A stretch of 64,000 nt of DNA from Nitrospirota bacterium. GTDB taxonomy: Bacteria > Nitrospirota > Thermodesulfovibrionia > UBA6902. The stretch covers positions 183,276 to 247,275 of the forward strand of contig JACQZF010000006.1 in assembly GCA_016213945.1 (NCBI GenBank), given 5' to 3'. A model generated the notes under the pieces. It was not told the origin of the DNA. It made no database searches and saw only the letters and a list, made by a program, of their open reading frames with translations. Shown here in pieces: positions 44,827-53,163 of the stretch (positions are counted from its first letter, which is position 1; each line of letters begins with the position of its first letter). The position numbers and the translations under genes are program-made.

Positions 44827-45447
44827 TTACAACAGACTGCCCTGGTCGTCTTCTGACTTAAATAGTTTATTTTGGCTTTGTGCCTTTTTAATAGACTTTG
44901 TCTTTGCTATTTCTTCCCACCTGTTTGCAAATTCAGCATCTAAGAGTTTCCGGTATTCAGTAAGCGACTTATCTGTTTTCTGTATATTGTTCATTTCAAG
45001 CACACGGCTGAGCAAACCCCTGTTTATTAGTGGAAGGGGGATGCTGGCATTGATTGTTGAAGATCTTAATTTCCTGCAATCACTGCAATAGATACCTGCA
45101 AAATGTTCTTTGTCTTTTACTTCTACAAGGTGAAGGTCATTAATTGAATTACAGACAGAGCATGAAGGGAATATGCTTTCCGGTTCGGGATCGTCCGCAA
45201 AGTCTAATGCGAGCTGACGTTTGTCTACTCCTTCAATTTTACCAGGCCCGGCTCCATGTGTGAAGGCATCTCCTGTGCGGTATAGATCAAATAACAGCGC
45301 ACGCCCGAAACGCTCTTCATTTTTAATGCCGGATTTTAATAATTTATCATGTCCTTCATTAGTTAACTGAAAGGTGACAATCTTGCCGCTAATAGAGGTA
45401 AGGACATAATATTTTTCTTTGTCTTTGTATTTATGGAGTACAGGCAT
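44827..45447 (-). CDS. Unknown protein with a Cys4 zinc-ribbon-like motif
   Basis: 206 residues. Two CxxC pairs (CSVCNSIND and CSDCRK, about 23 residues apart) suggest a zinc site. No family recognised. Its ATG (45447) follows directly on the stop codon of a 50-codon ORF, which itself overlaps the toxin gene, so all four genes (antitoxin, toxin, small ORF, this) look like one operon at the edge of the defence island. Confidence 0.55.
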   Translation of the reverse strand: MPVLHKYKDKEKYYVLTSISGKIVTFQLTNEGHDKLLKSGIKNEERFGRALLFDLYRTGDAFTHGAGPGKIEGVDKRQLALDFADDPEPESIFPSCSVCNSINDLHLVEVKDKEHFAGIYCSDCRKLRSSTINASIPLPLINRGLLSRVLEMNNIQKTDKSLTEYRKLLDAEFANRWEEIAKTKSIKKAQSQNKLFKSEDDQGSLL

Positions 45448-45600
45448 TTAGACCTCTTTCTTCAGTATAGTTTTCTTCATTAGCAATCGGTAATGTGTCC
45501 AGCTCAATTCGTGACGCAGTGTGTCACGAATTGAACTGGTGTGTTGCTTTTTGGTGGAGAGGATTTGGTTGAAGAGAGAGATCAAGTGGCGCTGATTCAT
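45448..45600 (-). CDS. 50-residue ORF, chimeric remnant (methyltransferase tail + DUF1016/YhcG-like piece)
   Basis: ATG 45600 overlaps the toxin stop (ATGA) and the TAA at 45448-45450 touches the next ATG. The first part MNQRHLISLFNQILSTKKQ resembles the nearby methyltransferase tail FITLVDQILTAKKK, also at DNA level (about 34 of 47 bases against 46948-46994). The second part RDTLRHELSWTHYRLLMK is a phrase from the DUF1016/YhcG nuclease family. Its centre contains a 17-bp inverted repeat (45499-45515 with 45523-45539, one mismatch). It may be a relic that is still translated. Confidence 0.45.
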   Translation of the reverse strand: MNQRHLISLFNQILSTKKQHTSSIRDTLRHELSWTHYRLLMKKTILKKEV

Positions 45601-45863
45601 ACTTTATAAACTTCTCTGCGATGGCTGACAGCATAAATAGTAATAATCTGAGATGAATGCTCAAAGGAATATATTACTCTCCAGTCGCCGACTCTGAGTT
45701 TACATTTACCTTTAAATTTTCCCTTGAGGGGAGCAGGGACAATGAATTCCATGCTTTGGGAAAGCCAGTCTATTTTGTTTGCAATATGTTGAGCAATGGT
45801 TTTATCGAGACGCACAAGATCTTCTTCAGCCTGAGGCGTAAGTTCAACTGAATATGTCATCAA
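45597..45863 (-). CDS. RelE/ParE-family toxin
   Basis: 88 residues, full length. ELTPQAEEDLVRLDKTIAQHI at the start and KLRVGDWRVIYSFE.., ending VSHRREVYKV, are typical of RelE toxins, which cleave mRNA on the ribosome (ParE relatives act on gyrase). Overlaps the antitoxin gene by 4 nt, the normal arrangement for coupled expression. Confidence 0.9.
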   Translation of the reverse strand: MMTYSVELTPQAEEDLVRLDKTIAQHIANKIDWLSQSMEFIVPAPLKGKFKGKCKLRVGDWRVIYSFEHSSQIITIYAVSHRREVYKV

Positions 45864-46057
45864 TTCAACCCAAGTCTCTTTTTCACAGCATCAAAAGTTA
45901 TTCTTTCTTTTGATGCAATGGAAGTTTCAAGGGCCTGAACAAAATCTTCTCTTAACTCAAGCCCGAAATCCGGGTCAATGAGTTCTCTGAATTTATCTTC
46001 AATTATTTTTCCTATCAATTCTTTAAGCTCATCCGTGCTTAAATCAGCCACTTTCAT
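45860..46057 (-). CDS. Antitoxin of the RelE-type pair
   Basis: 65 residues, acidic, starting MKVADLSTDELKELIGKI. It lies directly upstream of the toxin with a 4-nt overlap and has AGGAGG before its ATG. The family of small antitoxins with this start pairs with RelE-like toxins. It should bind the toxin and repress the operon. Confidence 0.82.
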   Translation of the reverse strand: MKVADLSTDELKELIGKIIEDKFRELIDPDFGLELREDFVQALETSIASKERITFDAVKKRLGLN

Positions 46058-46114
46058 GGTTGCACCTCCTTTATAAGACTGAATAGCTCTATTATATAAC
46101 AGGTTTTTGTATTT

Positions 46115-46207
46115 TTACCCCTTCCCCTCTACAATCGCAATCTCTTCCGGCGTGAGGCCGTAGAGGGCATAGACCATTTCGTCGATCTGTTTTTCGAGGG
46201 CACTCAT
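46115..46207 (-). pseudogene. Duplicated tail of the methyltransferase gene (30-residue ORF)
   Basis: Reads MSALEKQIDEMVYALYGL.. to ..EEIAIVEGKG and stop, the same last ~27 residues as the gene ending at 46835. It derives from an 83-bp direct repeat. Probably not a gene in its own right. Confidence 0.7.
46119..46201. repeat. 83-bp direct repeat, copy 1
   Basis: Identical to 46839-46921 except for one base (T46130 against C46850); the offset is exactly 720 bp. The two copies bracket the dinD relic. Confidence 0.95.
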
Positions 46208-46208
46208 T

Positions 46209-46773
46209 TTATATCAGCCTCTTTGGCTTCGCCGCCTTCTTCACAATCTGCTTTTCTTCGGACTTGACCCGGCGCTCCAGTTTTTTGATGTCTTCGGCTG
46301 GCGGGAGTTCTTCCGGTTTGATCCCCCGATCGGTGAGCACCTTACGCACATCGAGATTGTTTTTGACGTGCGCTGAGACGCTCCTGCTCTGCAAGGCGCT
46401 GCTCGATCAACTCTACCCGCCGTGTCTGCACGGCAAAATAAGTCTGGGCAAATGCGATCTCAACCTTACGCGGGTCGCCGTTTTGGGCGACAAGATAGCA
46501 GGCATAGCGCGTAAGCATGACATCGTCAATCTCTTTTTCCGCTCCCTTGGGCATCGGGATCGTTTTCCTGACGTCAGGAAAATGATCGGCAACGGAATGA
46601 CCGGCTGTCTGACAGGATAGTTTTGCCTTGTCTATTACCTTGGCGAAGTTCTCCCATTTGGTATATCCCAACAACCCCATCAGGTCACGTGCAAACCAGA
46701 ATTCTTCGCCGTCGATCTCATGTGAGTAATCTTCAAAATTCTTGTGCAACTGGATTATGATTTCACTTTTCAT
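46209..46773 (-). pseudogene. dinD: dinD (DNA-damage-inducible protein D) with internal deletion and frameshift
   Basis: From 46773 the frame reads a normal DinD N-terminal half ([20 protein letters not shown].., [20 protein letters not shown]) up to about residue 137. The C-terminal piece ([20 protein letters not shown].., KKLERRVKSEEKQ) then continues in another frame (46394-46209). About 90 residues in between are missing compared with the usual ~275-residue protein. The join lies at GCACGTCAAAAA, a sequence that can encode both the end of the first part (ARQK) and the start of the second (HVKN), so a slip between short direct repeats is likely. Confidence 0.8.
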
Positions 46774-46834
46774 GCAAATATCCCTTCTTACTTAGATATG
46801 TCCCCTTTTGATATTTTCATTGATCGTATTCATA

Positions 46835-47494
46835 TTATCCCTTCCCCTCCACAATCGCAATCTCTTCCGGCGTGAGGCCGTAGAGGGCATAGACCATTTC
46901 GTCGATCTGTTTTTCGAGGGCGGAGGTGTCGGCGTTGGGGTCTTTCTTTTTGGCGGTTAGGATTTGGTCGACAAGGGTAATGAAGGGCTGCTGTGCTGTC
47001 ATATCAATTTCTCTTATTGGCAGCTTGTCAATATAATACTTATCAAAATGCATTGTTCTTACCGCCCTGTTGTAAACAAACCAGTAATAAAACCAAGCAG
47101 CAAGCTGCGAATTTAGCAAAGAAAGAATGTATTCATAAGAATATCGCTCAGAGGTCAAAATGGTATTCATAACTGTATCGAGTGTCAGCAGTCCCTTCGT
47201 GTCCATTGATGCCATTATAATTATTCGGTCATACGGATTAAGAACATGCGCAACAATATTTTGAGAAATAATCTTTTGCTGCATTATCTCTTTTACTTTT
47301 TTTGATTGTAAGAAGTCAGATGATAGAGAGATATTGTCTACCTCTCTATATATCCGGTACTTGCCTATATTTTTGCCGCGAAGTATGGGGTCCCCGCTTT
47401 TAGATATCTTACTTTGCAAAGGCAAGCCTCTGAAGGTCTTGGATATTGATGATAACAAAACGCTTGATCGAGATATTTTTCTTAAAATTAACAA
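46835..47494 (-). pseudogene. C-terminal fragment (target-recognition part) of Eco57I-type methyltransferase
   Basis: 219 codons: ILRGKNIGKYRIYREVDNI, NSQLAAWFYYWFVYNRAVRT and the conserved tail LEKQIDEMVYALYGLTPEE of Eco57I/type IIG enzymes. The frame stays open upstream past 47540, overlapping the N-terminal fragment in another frame. There is no start of its own that makes sense. The methyltransferase catalytic part that should precede it is absent. Confidence 0.75.
46839..46921. repeat. 83-bp direct repeat, copy 2
   Basis: Original copy: the 3' end of the methyltransferase gene. Partner at 46119-46201. Confidence 0.95.
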
Positions 47495-47538
47495 GCGCTC
47501 TAAAGATGCATAAACAGGCAGCGTATCAAGTTCCTTTA

Positions 47539-49035
47539 TCAGGTCGCCATGTAATTGACAATCTCTCTCGGTGTGTAGAAAGAGCCGGTCTGCTTTCGGG
47601 CTGTGGTCTGAGTTTCAGGATTATAGCTGGCCAGCAGGTTCTCGAATACCTTGCCTAATAATTCAGGATCGAGCGCGATTTCTTCTTCAACCGGCGTGTT
47701 TTCGTCAACGGTGAACTTATAGCTATCGAGGATGTCGATCAGGCCTCTGACCTTATAGGACTTGTTCCTTGTACCGTATATTTCATTAAGGTCTACGGGT
47801 TGTTCCCGTGAGAAGAAAAGATAATCAGGGACCTTCAAACTGTTTTTGGGATGATCTGAAAAGCCGTCAATACGGATTATCTTCTTATTGGAAAATCCCC
47901 CCTTGCCCCCCTTTTCCAAAGTGGGGGATACATCCTTATCCAAGCATTCAAACAGACCGCCGTTGAGGAATGGGATATTCTCGAAATACTTCTTGAGTGT
48001 GTCTTGAGGGCTTGTAAAATAGTCTTCATACCTGAAGACATTGTGAATCATATAGTGCTGGTCTCTGCCTTCCTGTCTTTTCCCTCTGAACTTTCGACTC
48101 TCTGGCTTGTCTTTTGTGTTCATCTCGGTATTGAGAGTAGCAAAAAAAAGGTTTTGCAGAATTGCTTTATAGTATGTGCTCTGGTTTTTGTCGCTGAAGT
48201 TGAGGAGGCTTTTGAGCTTTGCCTGATTAAAGAGATCGTCATGAACCAGCCCTTTCTCCTTAACAAACCAAATGAAGATGAGCCTGGTGATCATGCGGAT
48301 AACGCTTATTGCATTGCGGACATCCTTATTCTTCTCGGCGTCATCGGGGAATTCCACATTTCTCAGCGCCCAGAAATACCAGTTGGCAAGCTCCTGATAA
48401 AACTTCTTATTCAGCAGTTGAACATTAAACACTTCCTGCCACTGCCTATAAAGCGCATCAAAAGTGGTAACATCAGGCTCAACCTTTAAATCATAAAGTA
48501 TCTTTAAGTGGCCGGTATGAGGTGACTTAAGATTGATATCTTTAAGAAGGGAAATCTTCCCTATCTTTTCTCCCTCCCTCCAGGCCTGTTTATATTTGGT
48601 CCTTTCAGAAGCTGCAAACGAAAGCAGTCCGCCATATTTGAGAAGCAGTACAACCGGAACGCTTTTACTTATCCTGTTAAATGCCCTTGTTAGTTCGGCT
48701 ATCGCACCTCTTGCAGGAAGACAAGAATCGTTCAGCTTCACAGCAAAGACCATCAACCCCTTATATTCCGGATCGATCTTGTCCTCAGCTTCACTTAGAG
48801 ATATTTTCTCCCTGCCTAACAGAGGGGCATCCCCATCAAAAACCGAATCATCAACAAGACCGAGAAAATATGTTTCGGTAACGGCATTGAAAATATCCTT
48901 GTCTTTATAATGGTCTTTTAATAAATCTCTTGCCCCTAATGAGACGGAAGTATTGCTGTTCAGACGTATGCCGAGCTGGCTGAAAAACTCAGTGCCTGCT
49001 TTAAAGAGGTTGTTGTTAAAAATAGATAAGTTCAT
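47539..49035 (-). pseudogene. N-terminal fragment of Eco57I-type restriction/methyltransferase
   Basis: 498 codons ending in TGSFYTPREIVNYMAT and stop. TGSFYTPREIV is motif X at the entry of the N6-adenine methyltransferase domain, so the frame breaks exactly where the SAM- and NPPY-containing core should begin; no NPPY or FxGxG motif exists in any fragment. Near 47896-47932 the in-frame peptide SPTLEKGGKGGFSN is read from a G-rich dispersed repeat. The ATG at 49035 overlaps the helicase stop (ATGA), so it was built as a two-gene system with it. Inactive as a methylase. Confidence 0.75.
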
Positions 49036-52000
49036 TCGCTAATTACAAACCATGTTATCAAATCAAAATTGTCCGGCTTAAATTTATCTTCCAGTTTCTT
49101 CTCTTCAGGAGATTTCTTTTTAGGCACACCATCAGCAAAAATCCCCTGAATTTCATCAATAGCTTTTTGAGGCGCCTGCCCTTCAATCCATGCTTTTATC
49201 CTGTCGCTTAACCATTGGAGGGCTTCCTTATCGCCATTTTCAACATCAGCAGGGACGAGCCTGATTTTGTTTTTGTGCTTTCTTAATATGCTTAGTATTT
49301 CCTGATTATTATTGTAAGTAGAAATTCCTTTTGCATGAGAATACAGCAGATGATATTCATTATATTTATGCATGTCAGCGTCATCAGGCTTTTTAGGATG
49401 ACCCAGTAATGCAATAATTCCCTCCGGCAATTCAGTGTATTTTTTATCCGGTTCCGCCTGGAAGCCGGTAAAAATACCATTGGGCATTTTCTCAAAAAAT
49501 TCTTTATTCTTCTGGAAAATATCAAACAACTCCTGCCTGAACTGCTCAAGGGACAAGTCATTCAACCCCAGACTTTCATCACTGGTCTCAACATCTTCCC
49601 AGGTAAACTGCATTTGATTGAGCATTTTTTCTGTCTGCCTTGTGACTATGGGATTGTCTTTAACCATCTTTTCAATCTCCGGGGTCATCTTCTCGTCAAT
49701 CTCTGCGCCAACTATTGACATGGCTGCCATCCGGTTTTCTACCCTTGTCTTGAGCCTAAGGTAGTCTTCATAATTTTTCCCGGGCCAGAAATTTATGCCT
49801 TTGATGGTTTGATTAGGTGAGCCGAGACGGTCTATACGTCCCATCCGCTGAATAATCCTGACAGGGTTCCAGTGGATATCATAGTTGATCACACAATCGC
49901 AATCCTGCAGGTTTTGCCCTTCACTCAAACAGTCCGTAGCTATCAAAATGTCTAAGGGCTCTTCTAATTTCCTCAATGTATCAGGATCATGCTTCTTGAT
50001 GATATCCTTCCAATCTCCGAAACTCTCCGGCGCCGGGACACCTTTTTCTTCATATAAATAGTTCCAGTCTTTTTCCTTGTACAATTTGGTGTATGGAGCA
50101 AAGCGCTCTAATATTCCTTCGAATATTTTCCCGCTATAGCCGTAACTGGTTGCAGACTGTGAGCCTGATACATAAGCAATTCTTGAAAATCCTTTAGCAA
50201 ATAACTGTCCATATAAATACTGTGCTGTATCTGTGAAGACTGTAAAGACTATGACTTTCTGGTTTTCGTGCGCTCTCCTTTTCTTCTCAATATGTTCAAC
50301 AAGTCTTTCTAATTTAATATCTTTTATTTTCTTCTCTTTCAGGTCCTGCTCAAATATATCCAGATTTGATTTAAGTTTCTCCAACCTGGCAATATCATCT
50401 TCAAGATGCCTCTTAAACATATCAATGTGCCTGATATCTGAAAGATTGATAGGGTTCTTTTTCCCAAGAGTAAATTCCTCAAGCTGTTCTGTTTCATCAT
50501 AAGAACCGGTAAATTCGGCAGAAGTTTCCTCAAGATCATCCTCAAAATTATTTTGCTCTGATATTTCATCTTCAAGAACAGTATCTTCTTTTCTATCTTT
50601 AAAATTACTGACTTTCTGCAAAGCGTTAGTGTGGTGGGCATAAATATTATTTACTGTATTTTTGAATGAATGCCAGCTTGATTCAAGACGCTTCATCAAG
50701 AGAATGTACATCATCTTAACCAGAAAACCCTCACGCTGGACCTCATCTTTCAATACGCTTTCCGGCGCTATTTTCTCTGTATATTTATGCGGCATATATG
50801 CAATGAGGTTAATCGATTCGATTGCGTGTAATAGTTCCTCAAAGGTCTTTAAGTTACCAATGTTTTCAGGATTAATATATTCATTCTCAGGGTCCTCTTT
50901 TTTGGGGAAAGACATGCCGCCGAATTCACTTTCAATCAGTTTCCTTGTTCTGGCAACGATCAATGCATCAGTAAGAGAAAAGAATTTCTGAGGAAGCATC
51001 TTGATAAAGTCGCTGATCTTTCTATTGTCCTTGTCTTGCCATGTTTTAAAATCTTTTTGAGCGGTCCGGAATATGCTCTCAAGACTGCCTATCTCCAGCG
51101 ATGTCTCTTTAAACCCATTATCCTGTCCCTTCACTATTAATTTGAACTGGTTCCTGACATCAATCAGTTTATTGTTTATCGGTGTTGCAGAAAGCTGTAA
51201 TACTTTTACTTCTTTATTCCGGGTCAAGATATTATCAACGAGGAACTTATAGCGGGATGATTTATCATTTCGCAGATTATGACTCTCATCAATTACAACT
51301 AAAAGCTTTGGATTGCCCTGAAAAAAAGTATTTATCTTGTACCCGTCCTGATACGACTCTAATCTGTCATCCTGCAGATCAGTATGATAACGGATCGTGT
51401 ACTTTAGCCTGTCTCTCTCAAATTTTGAGCGATGCCCCTCAAGATATTGTCTCCAGTTGGCATCCAGCTTCTTCGGACATAACAGGATAACTCTGAAACC
51501 TTTCATTTCAAAATACTTCATGACAGCCAGTGCCGTCCATGTCTTTCCTAATCCCACTGCATCAGCCAGAATAGCGCCGTTATTTTTTTGAAGCATTTTG
51601 ATAAGGCTGATTACTCCTGTCTTCTGGAAGGAATAAAGAATCTTATAAATAAGAGTATCTTCTAAATGAGATATCTCTTTTTTAAATTCAGGATCAAGAG
51701 ATAGTGATAGTAAATCTTCTTTGAATAGTTCATAAAGCACCTTGTAGTAAAGTTCAAATGGGGTGTATTTCCTGTACAAGTTCTGAATGAAATTTATGAT
51801 ATGTTCTTTCACGCTGACTTTTGACTTATCAGGCAGTTCAATTGTCGCTAATGCATCGTTACTCGACCACAGATCCTTAAACCAGGTAGTCAGTTCCCTG
51901 AAATCATTATCATTCCCCGTGCTTGCTGAATTTAACTCGATATTGCCGGACGCTCTGATTCCAAGTCCTGCATCAGTCAAGTTGGAACTCCCGATAATAT

Positions 52001-52391
52001 GGAAATTCTTCCGCGTGTCCGGATCATAGTACATATAGGTCTTTGCATGGCAGAAGTTTCGTTGAATGGTTTTGACCTGTACTTTTTCCTGCCTCAGAAA
52101 ATCAACTGCCCTTTTAGCCGACTGATTGAGATTCAATACTTGAGCAATACCTAATGAGTCACTTAGAAGGTTTATGACCTTGTCCTGCTGATTATCTTCT
52201 CTAAGTAAATTGCCGAGGACCATACGAAATCTTTCAGGACCATTCATCTCATCCTTTATTCTGGCAAGTGCGCTGACCGAAAAATAGCCGGTAACGATAT
52301 CGACCTTCCCATGCTCAATATAGTTACGCAGGAAGTCGTATACAGTCGAGGGCTCGTTATCTTCTTTTTTTGTTTTGTTATCAAGCAGCAT
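49032..52391 (-). CDS. PLD-nuclease/SNF2-like helicase fusion (defence type)
   Basis: 1,119 residues. N-terminus: PLD-type domain with CHAKTYMYYD and HIIGSSNLT. Middle and C-terminus: superfamily 2 helicase with motif I ADAVGLGKTWTA, motif II DESHNLR, motif III LSATPINN, and motif V-VI region NYDIHWNPVRIIQRMGRIDR, followed by a 200-residue tail. Proteins of this layout are found next to Eco57I-like methyltransferases and resemble the SNF2/PLD parts of DISARM-type defence. The gene is uninterrupted, but its methyltransferase partner is broken. Role inferred: recognition and cutting or translocation on foreign DNA. Confidence 0.85.
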   Translation of the reverse strand: MLLDNKTKKEDNEPSTVYDFLRNYIEHGKVDIVTGYFSVSALARIKDEMNGPERFRMVLGNLLREDNQQDKVINLLSDSLGIAQVLNLNQSAKRAVDFLRQEKVQVKTIQRNFCHAKTYMYYDPDTRKNFHIIGSSNLTDAGLGIRASGNIELNSASTGNDNDFRELTTWFKDLWSSNDALATIELPDKSKVSVKEHIINFIQNLYRKYTPFELYYKVLYELFKEDLLSLSLDPEFKKEISHLEDTLIYKILYSFQKTGVISLIKMLQKNNGAILADAVGLGKTWTALAVMKYFEMKGFRVILLCPKKLDANWRQYLEGHRSKFERDRLKYTIRYHTDLQDDRLESYQDGYKINTFFQGNPKLLVVIDESHNLRNDKSSRYKFLVDNILTRNKEVKVLQLSATPINNKLIDVRNQFKLIVKGQDNGFKETSLEIGSLESIFRTAQKDFKTWQDKDNRKISDFIKMLPQKFFSLTDALIVARTRKLIESEFGGMSFPKKEDPENEYINPENIGNLKTFEELLHAIESINLIAYMPHKYTEKIAPESVLKDEVQREGFLVKMMYILLMKRLESSWHSFKNTVNNIYAHHTNALQKVSNFKDRKEDTVLEDEISEQNNFEDDLEETSAEFTGSYDETEQLEEFTLGKKNPINLSDIRHIDMFKRHLEDDIARLEKLKSNLDIFEQDLKEKKIKDIKLERLVEHIEKKRRAHENQKVIVFTVFTDTAQYLYGQLFAKGFSRIAYVSGSQSATSYGYSGKIFEGILERFAPYTKLYKEKDWNYLYEEKGVPAPESFGDWKDIIKKHDPDTLRKLEEPLDILIATDCLSEGQNLQDCDCVINYDIHWNPVRIIQRMGRIDRLGSPNQTIKGINFWPGKNYEDYLRLKTRVENRMAAMSIVGAEIDEKMTPEIEKMVKDNPIVTRQTEKMLNQMQFTWEDVETSDESLGLNDLSLEQFRQELFDIFQKNKEFFEKMPNGIFTGFQAEPDKKYTELPEGIIALLGHPKKPDDADMHKYNEYHLLYSHAKGISTYNNNQEILSILRKHKNKIRLVPADVENGDKEALQWLSDRIKAWIEGQAPQKAIDEIQGIFADGVPKKKSPEEKKLEDKFKPDNFDLITWFVISE

Positions 52392-52444
52392 GTTGTTTTG
52401 GAATTATCTCAAAGTGATGCATCTCCCCTTAAAATCCAACGCTT

Positions 52445-52474
52445 GATTTTAATCAAAATCACTATAAACAGCAA
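52445..52474 (-). promoter_or_regulatory. Promoter and possible operator of the helicase-methyltransferase unit
   Basis: On the minus strand: TTGCTG (52474-52469), 17 bp, then TAAAAT (52451-52446). An inverted repeat GATTTT-AATC-AAAATC (52445-52460) covers the -10, as a repressor site would. No regulator gene is adjacent. Confidence 0.4.
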
Positions 52475-52549
52475 GAAAATAACTCAGTAAAACTTAGAAG
52501 ACGGTAAGCCAAAAGAAAACATTCTGATGAGCCTTAAAAAAAGTTATGA

Positions 52550-52640
52550 TTACTTGCACATTCTTCTTACCCAGTTCTCTATCTCCTCACGTAACACCCA
52601 AAGAGCATGAGTTTTCCGCATATCAAAGCTGATATGAGGA
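52550..52640 (-). pseudogene. 30-codon tail of a helix-turn-helix/excisionase-like protein (weak)
   Basis: Reads SPHISFDMRKTHALWVLREE then IENWVRRMCK and stop. The pattern PHIxF..R....LREEIENWV recalls the end of excisionase-type DNA-binding proteins. It overlaps the end of the next gene (TPR lipoprotein) in another frame and marks the edge of the defence island. The rest of 52475-52650 shows no gene. Confidence 0.22.
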
Positions 52641-52650
52641 GATCCTTCCG

Positions 52651-53163
52651 CTATCGCGGATTCAGCGCTCTTATCTTTTCGAGGGTGTCCCTGTAGATGG
52701 GTCCTTTGGCGGGATTTAGTTCGATCGCTTTCAGCGCGAGGCTTTCGGCTTCGGCGAGGTTTGTTTTTTTTGTATAATAGAGCCAGGCAAGGTTGTTACG
52801 CGCGTCGGCGTTGCCGGGTAATTTTTCTACGGCCATCTTGAAGTATTTTTCAGCGTCGTCCAATTCGTTCTTCTGAAAATAGGTATTGCCGAGATAGAGA
52901 TACGCAAGAGGCAATTTTTCAGCGGCCAGCTTGTACTCTTTTATGGCAGGGTCAAGCTCTTTGTTTTTCTCATAAGCTACTCCAAGGTTTAAATGTTCCT
53001 CCGGGGTGAGCGGGTCGTCCAGAACAATTATCCTTGGAAGCCTGCACGAGAGGATCAGGAGTGCCGACATCAACAAAAGAAGTACAGATAGGATCTTAGA
53101 TTTAAGATTTTGGAGTTGGTTCTTACTAATCCCTAATCCCCGATCCCTAACCCCCGATTTCAT
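52651..53163 (-). CDS. TPR lipoprotein (PA2778-like C-terminal part)
   Basis: 170 residues from ATG 53163, chosen because it overlaps the C39-peptidase stop (ATGA). The lipobox LLILSC is followed by three TPRs (HLNLGVAYEKNKELDPAIKE.., LGNTYFQKNELDDAEKYFKM). The first ~24 residues before the hydrophobic stretch are read from a heptamer repeat. In Pseudomonas PA2778 the C39 peptidase and the TPR part are one protein; here they are two coupled genes. Confidence 0.78.
   Translation of the reverse strand: MKSGVRDRGLGISKNQLQNLKSKILSVLLLLMSALLILSCRLPRIIVLDDPLTPEEHLNLGVAYEKNKELDPAIKEYKLAAEKLPLAYLYLGNTYFQKNELDDAEKYFKMAVEKLPGNADARNNLAWLYYTKKTNLAEAESLALKAIELNPAKGPIYRDTLEKIRALNPR
53091..53160. repeat. 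Heptamer-repeat string inside coding sequence (block H)
   Basis: Plus-strand 7-mers in phase: GGATCTT, AGATTTA, AGATTTT (53091-53111) and TAATCCC, TAATCCC, CGATCCC, TAACCCC (53127-53154). It lies within the first codons of the TPR lipoprotein, right behind its start codon. Confidence 0.85.

Noticed and set aside
45499..45539. 17-bp inverted repeat as an integron attC or att site
   Set aside because: It lacks the conserved GTTRRRY/RYYYAAC ends and lies in an ORF whose peptide explains much of the palindrome.
46342..46773. dinD fragment as an intact short gene
   Set aside because: The conserved C-terminal part follows in another frame, so it is a broken gene.
49032..52391. Helicase-PLD gene as a Mokosh or classic DISARM system
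   Set aside because: Helicase motifs are SNF2-like rather than the RNA-helicase type of Mokosh, and the other DISARM genes are absent; only a general resemblance can be claimed.
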